Assembly: GCA_964538625.1 (NCBI GenBank)
Contig: CAZIGH010000024.1
Span: 1 to 64,000, forward strand
Length of the DNA stretch: 64,000 nt
Origin: JAEUHM01 sp964538625
Lineage (GTDB): Bacteria > Verrucomicrobiota > Verrucomicrobiia > Verrucomicrobiales > Verrucomicrobiaceae
Reading direction: 5' to 3'
In this document: in pieces, positions 63,174 through 64,000 of the stretch
Numbering within the stretch: position 1 is the first letter of the stretch
Layout of the letters: each line of letters opens with the position of its first letter
Program-made: the position numbers and the translations under genes
Notes under the pieces: model-generated
What the model saw: only the letters and a program-made list of their open reading frames with translations
What the model was told of the DNA's origin: nothing
Databases searched by the model: none

Positions 63174-63847
63174 AAAAAACCGCCTCGGCCAAAGAAGCGC
63201 ATACCATCGTCCTTGTCGAAGACCACACTCTCATGCGAGAGGGACTGGCACAGCTAGTAAACAGTCAGTCTGATCTCAAAGTGGTAGCCCAAGCCGCTGA
63301 CGCATCAAAGGGCCTAGACCAGATCCTCGCCCACCGTCCAGACCTCGCCATCGTGGACATCACCCTGCCAGGGCGCAACGGACTGGAACTCATCAAGGAC
63401 ATCCGAGCTCAGATTCCAGAGCAGACCATCCTCGTCATCTCCATGCACGACGAAGCCCTCTATGCCGAGCGTGTCCTCAAAGCCGGTGCAAAAGGCTACG
63501 TCATGAAAGATGCGGACAGAGACACCTTCCTCGCAGCCATTCGTAAAGTGCTCGACGGCGGATTCTACGTCAGCGAGAAAATGTCAGCAGAAATCTTCGC
63601 CTCCTACTCCGGCGGCACCCAGCCAGTGAAGGGCAGCGTCACCCGGCTCAGCGACAGAGAGTTCGAAGTGTTTGAGCTCCTCGGCCAAGGACTCGGCACC
63701 AACGAAATCGCCCAACGCCTCGGCATTTCTCCCAAAACCGTCGAAGTCCATCGCGCTCACATCCGCGAAAAGCTTGAAATGCCCACCGGTGCCGCAGTCG
63801 TGCGCTACGCTGTCCGCTGGACGGAAACGCGCAACCTCGGAGCCTAG
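63170..63847 (+). CDS. NarL/LuxR-family response regulator
   Basis: A 225-residue regulator. The receiver domain has VLVEDHTLMREGL, the phospho-acceptor Asp in LAIVDITLPGRNGL, the conserved Ser in VISMHDEALY and Lys in AGAKGYVMKD. The C-terminal LuxR helix-turn-helix is LSDREFEVFELLGQGLGTNEIAQRLGISPKTVEVH, described here by its start LSDREFEVF and end KTVEVHRAHI. The start overlaps the kinase stop (ATGA), so the pair is one signalling unit. Its target genes are not identifiable. Confidence 0.95.
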   Translation: MKKTASAKEAHTIVLVEDHTLMREGLAQLVNSQSDLKVVAQAADASKGLDQILAHRPDLAIVDITLPGRNGLELIKDIRAQIPEQTILVISMHDEALYAERVLKAGAKGYVMKDADRDTFLAAIRKVLDGGFYVSEKMSAEIFASYSGGTQPVKGSVTRLSDREFEVFELLGQGLGTNEIAQRLGISPKTVEVHRAHIREKLEMPTGAAVVRYAVRWTETRNLGA

Positions 63848-63932
63848 CCCTTCAGAGCCGCCAAAACTTCCCTTGATTCCACCACCCAGCGCGGCACTCT
63901 AGCGCCCCACCAAATCACCATCATCAGCCATC

Positions 63933-64000
63933 ATGGGTCAGCAATCCAACAAGATCATCAAGCGTCGTCGTCGCAAAAACTATCTCGCCCGCAAAAAGGA
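63933..64000 (+). CDS. Short basic protein, 3' end beyond the window
   Basis: Twenty-two codons are visible from ATG 63933: MGQQSNKIIKRRRRKNYL, then ARKK, before the window ends. The very high Lys/Arg content resembles short conserved basic proteins of Verrucomicrobiota, possibly ribosome- or nucleic-acid-associated; I cannot name it. It lies 85 nt after the response regulator. Confidence 0.45.
   Translation, partial: MGQQSNKIIKRRRRKNYLARKK

Overview
This 64 kb window is chromosomal DNA from a GC-rich Gram-negative bacterium, most likely a member of the Verrucomicrobiota close to Prosthecobacter/Verrucomicrobium. That placement is inferred from gene content: a b558-type succinate dehydrogenase, RNase HIII, large secreted cytochrome/Ig/PA14 proteins, PQQ-propeller proteins, a sigma factor next to a WD40 Ser/Thr kinase, and short Rhs proteins. 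No rRNA, tRNA or CRISPR array was recognised.

Layout. 0-4 kb: 3' part of a giant secreted dihaem cytochrome fused to Ig-like, malectin-like and PA14 domains. 4.2-10.7 kb: a TetR regulator followed by a complete RND efflux operon (outer-membrane channel, lipoprotein adaptor, pump), with a shared 14-bp inverted motif before tetR and before the channel gene. 10.8-12.9 kb: trpB, a small LMW-PTP-like protein and a methyltransferase-like protein.

13-20.8 kb is an accessory island. It holds a 21-bp minisatellite, a VapBC-type toxin-antitoxin pair, and a string of polymorphic-toxin pieces: a frameshifted barnase/N1-type RNase, a barstar, a short Rhs protein ending in a NucA/NucB-type DNase, its ComJ-like inhibitor, an orphan HHPIP-type toxin tip with a cysteine-rich immunity candidate, and a truncated second Rhs N-terminus that duplicates 428 bp of the first. 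A roughly 180-bp element with inverted ends lies between the RNase and barstar; a second copy, in opposite orientation, lies upstream of tetR. An IS66 TnpA remnant closes the island. The layout suggests toxin-tip capture and displacement by recombination.

20.8-37 kb returns to core genes: a Dabb-domain protein; sdhC-sdhA-sdhB, interrupted by a two-gene nucleotidyltransferase module; murI; two small heat-shock proteins; rnhC; mutY; a putative zinc-uptake operon (His-rich outer-membrane protein, ZnuA, ZnuC, cupin) with no permease gene; a 2-hydroxyacid dehydrogenase; and a membrane zinc peptidase. 37.5-41.6 kb is a tightly overlapping glycogen operon: a stand-alone CBM48 protein, glycogen synthase and a eukaryote-like branching enzyme. 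41.7-49.5 kb has a sulfatase-fold membrane enzyme, TatD, a cytochrome c/propeller dehydrogenase-like protein, a PQQ-propeller protein and a sigma factor. 49.5-57.5 kb has a WD40 Ser/Thr kinase, RecD2, a ParA pair and an AraC regulator. 57.5-64 kb has two secreted proteins, a NarL-type two-component system and the start of a short basic protein cut by the window end.

All assignments come from reading motifs by eye; no alignment or database search was run.
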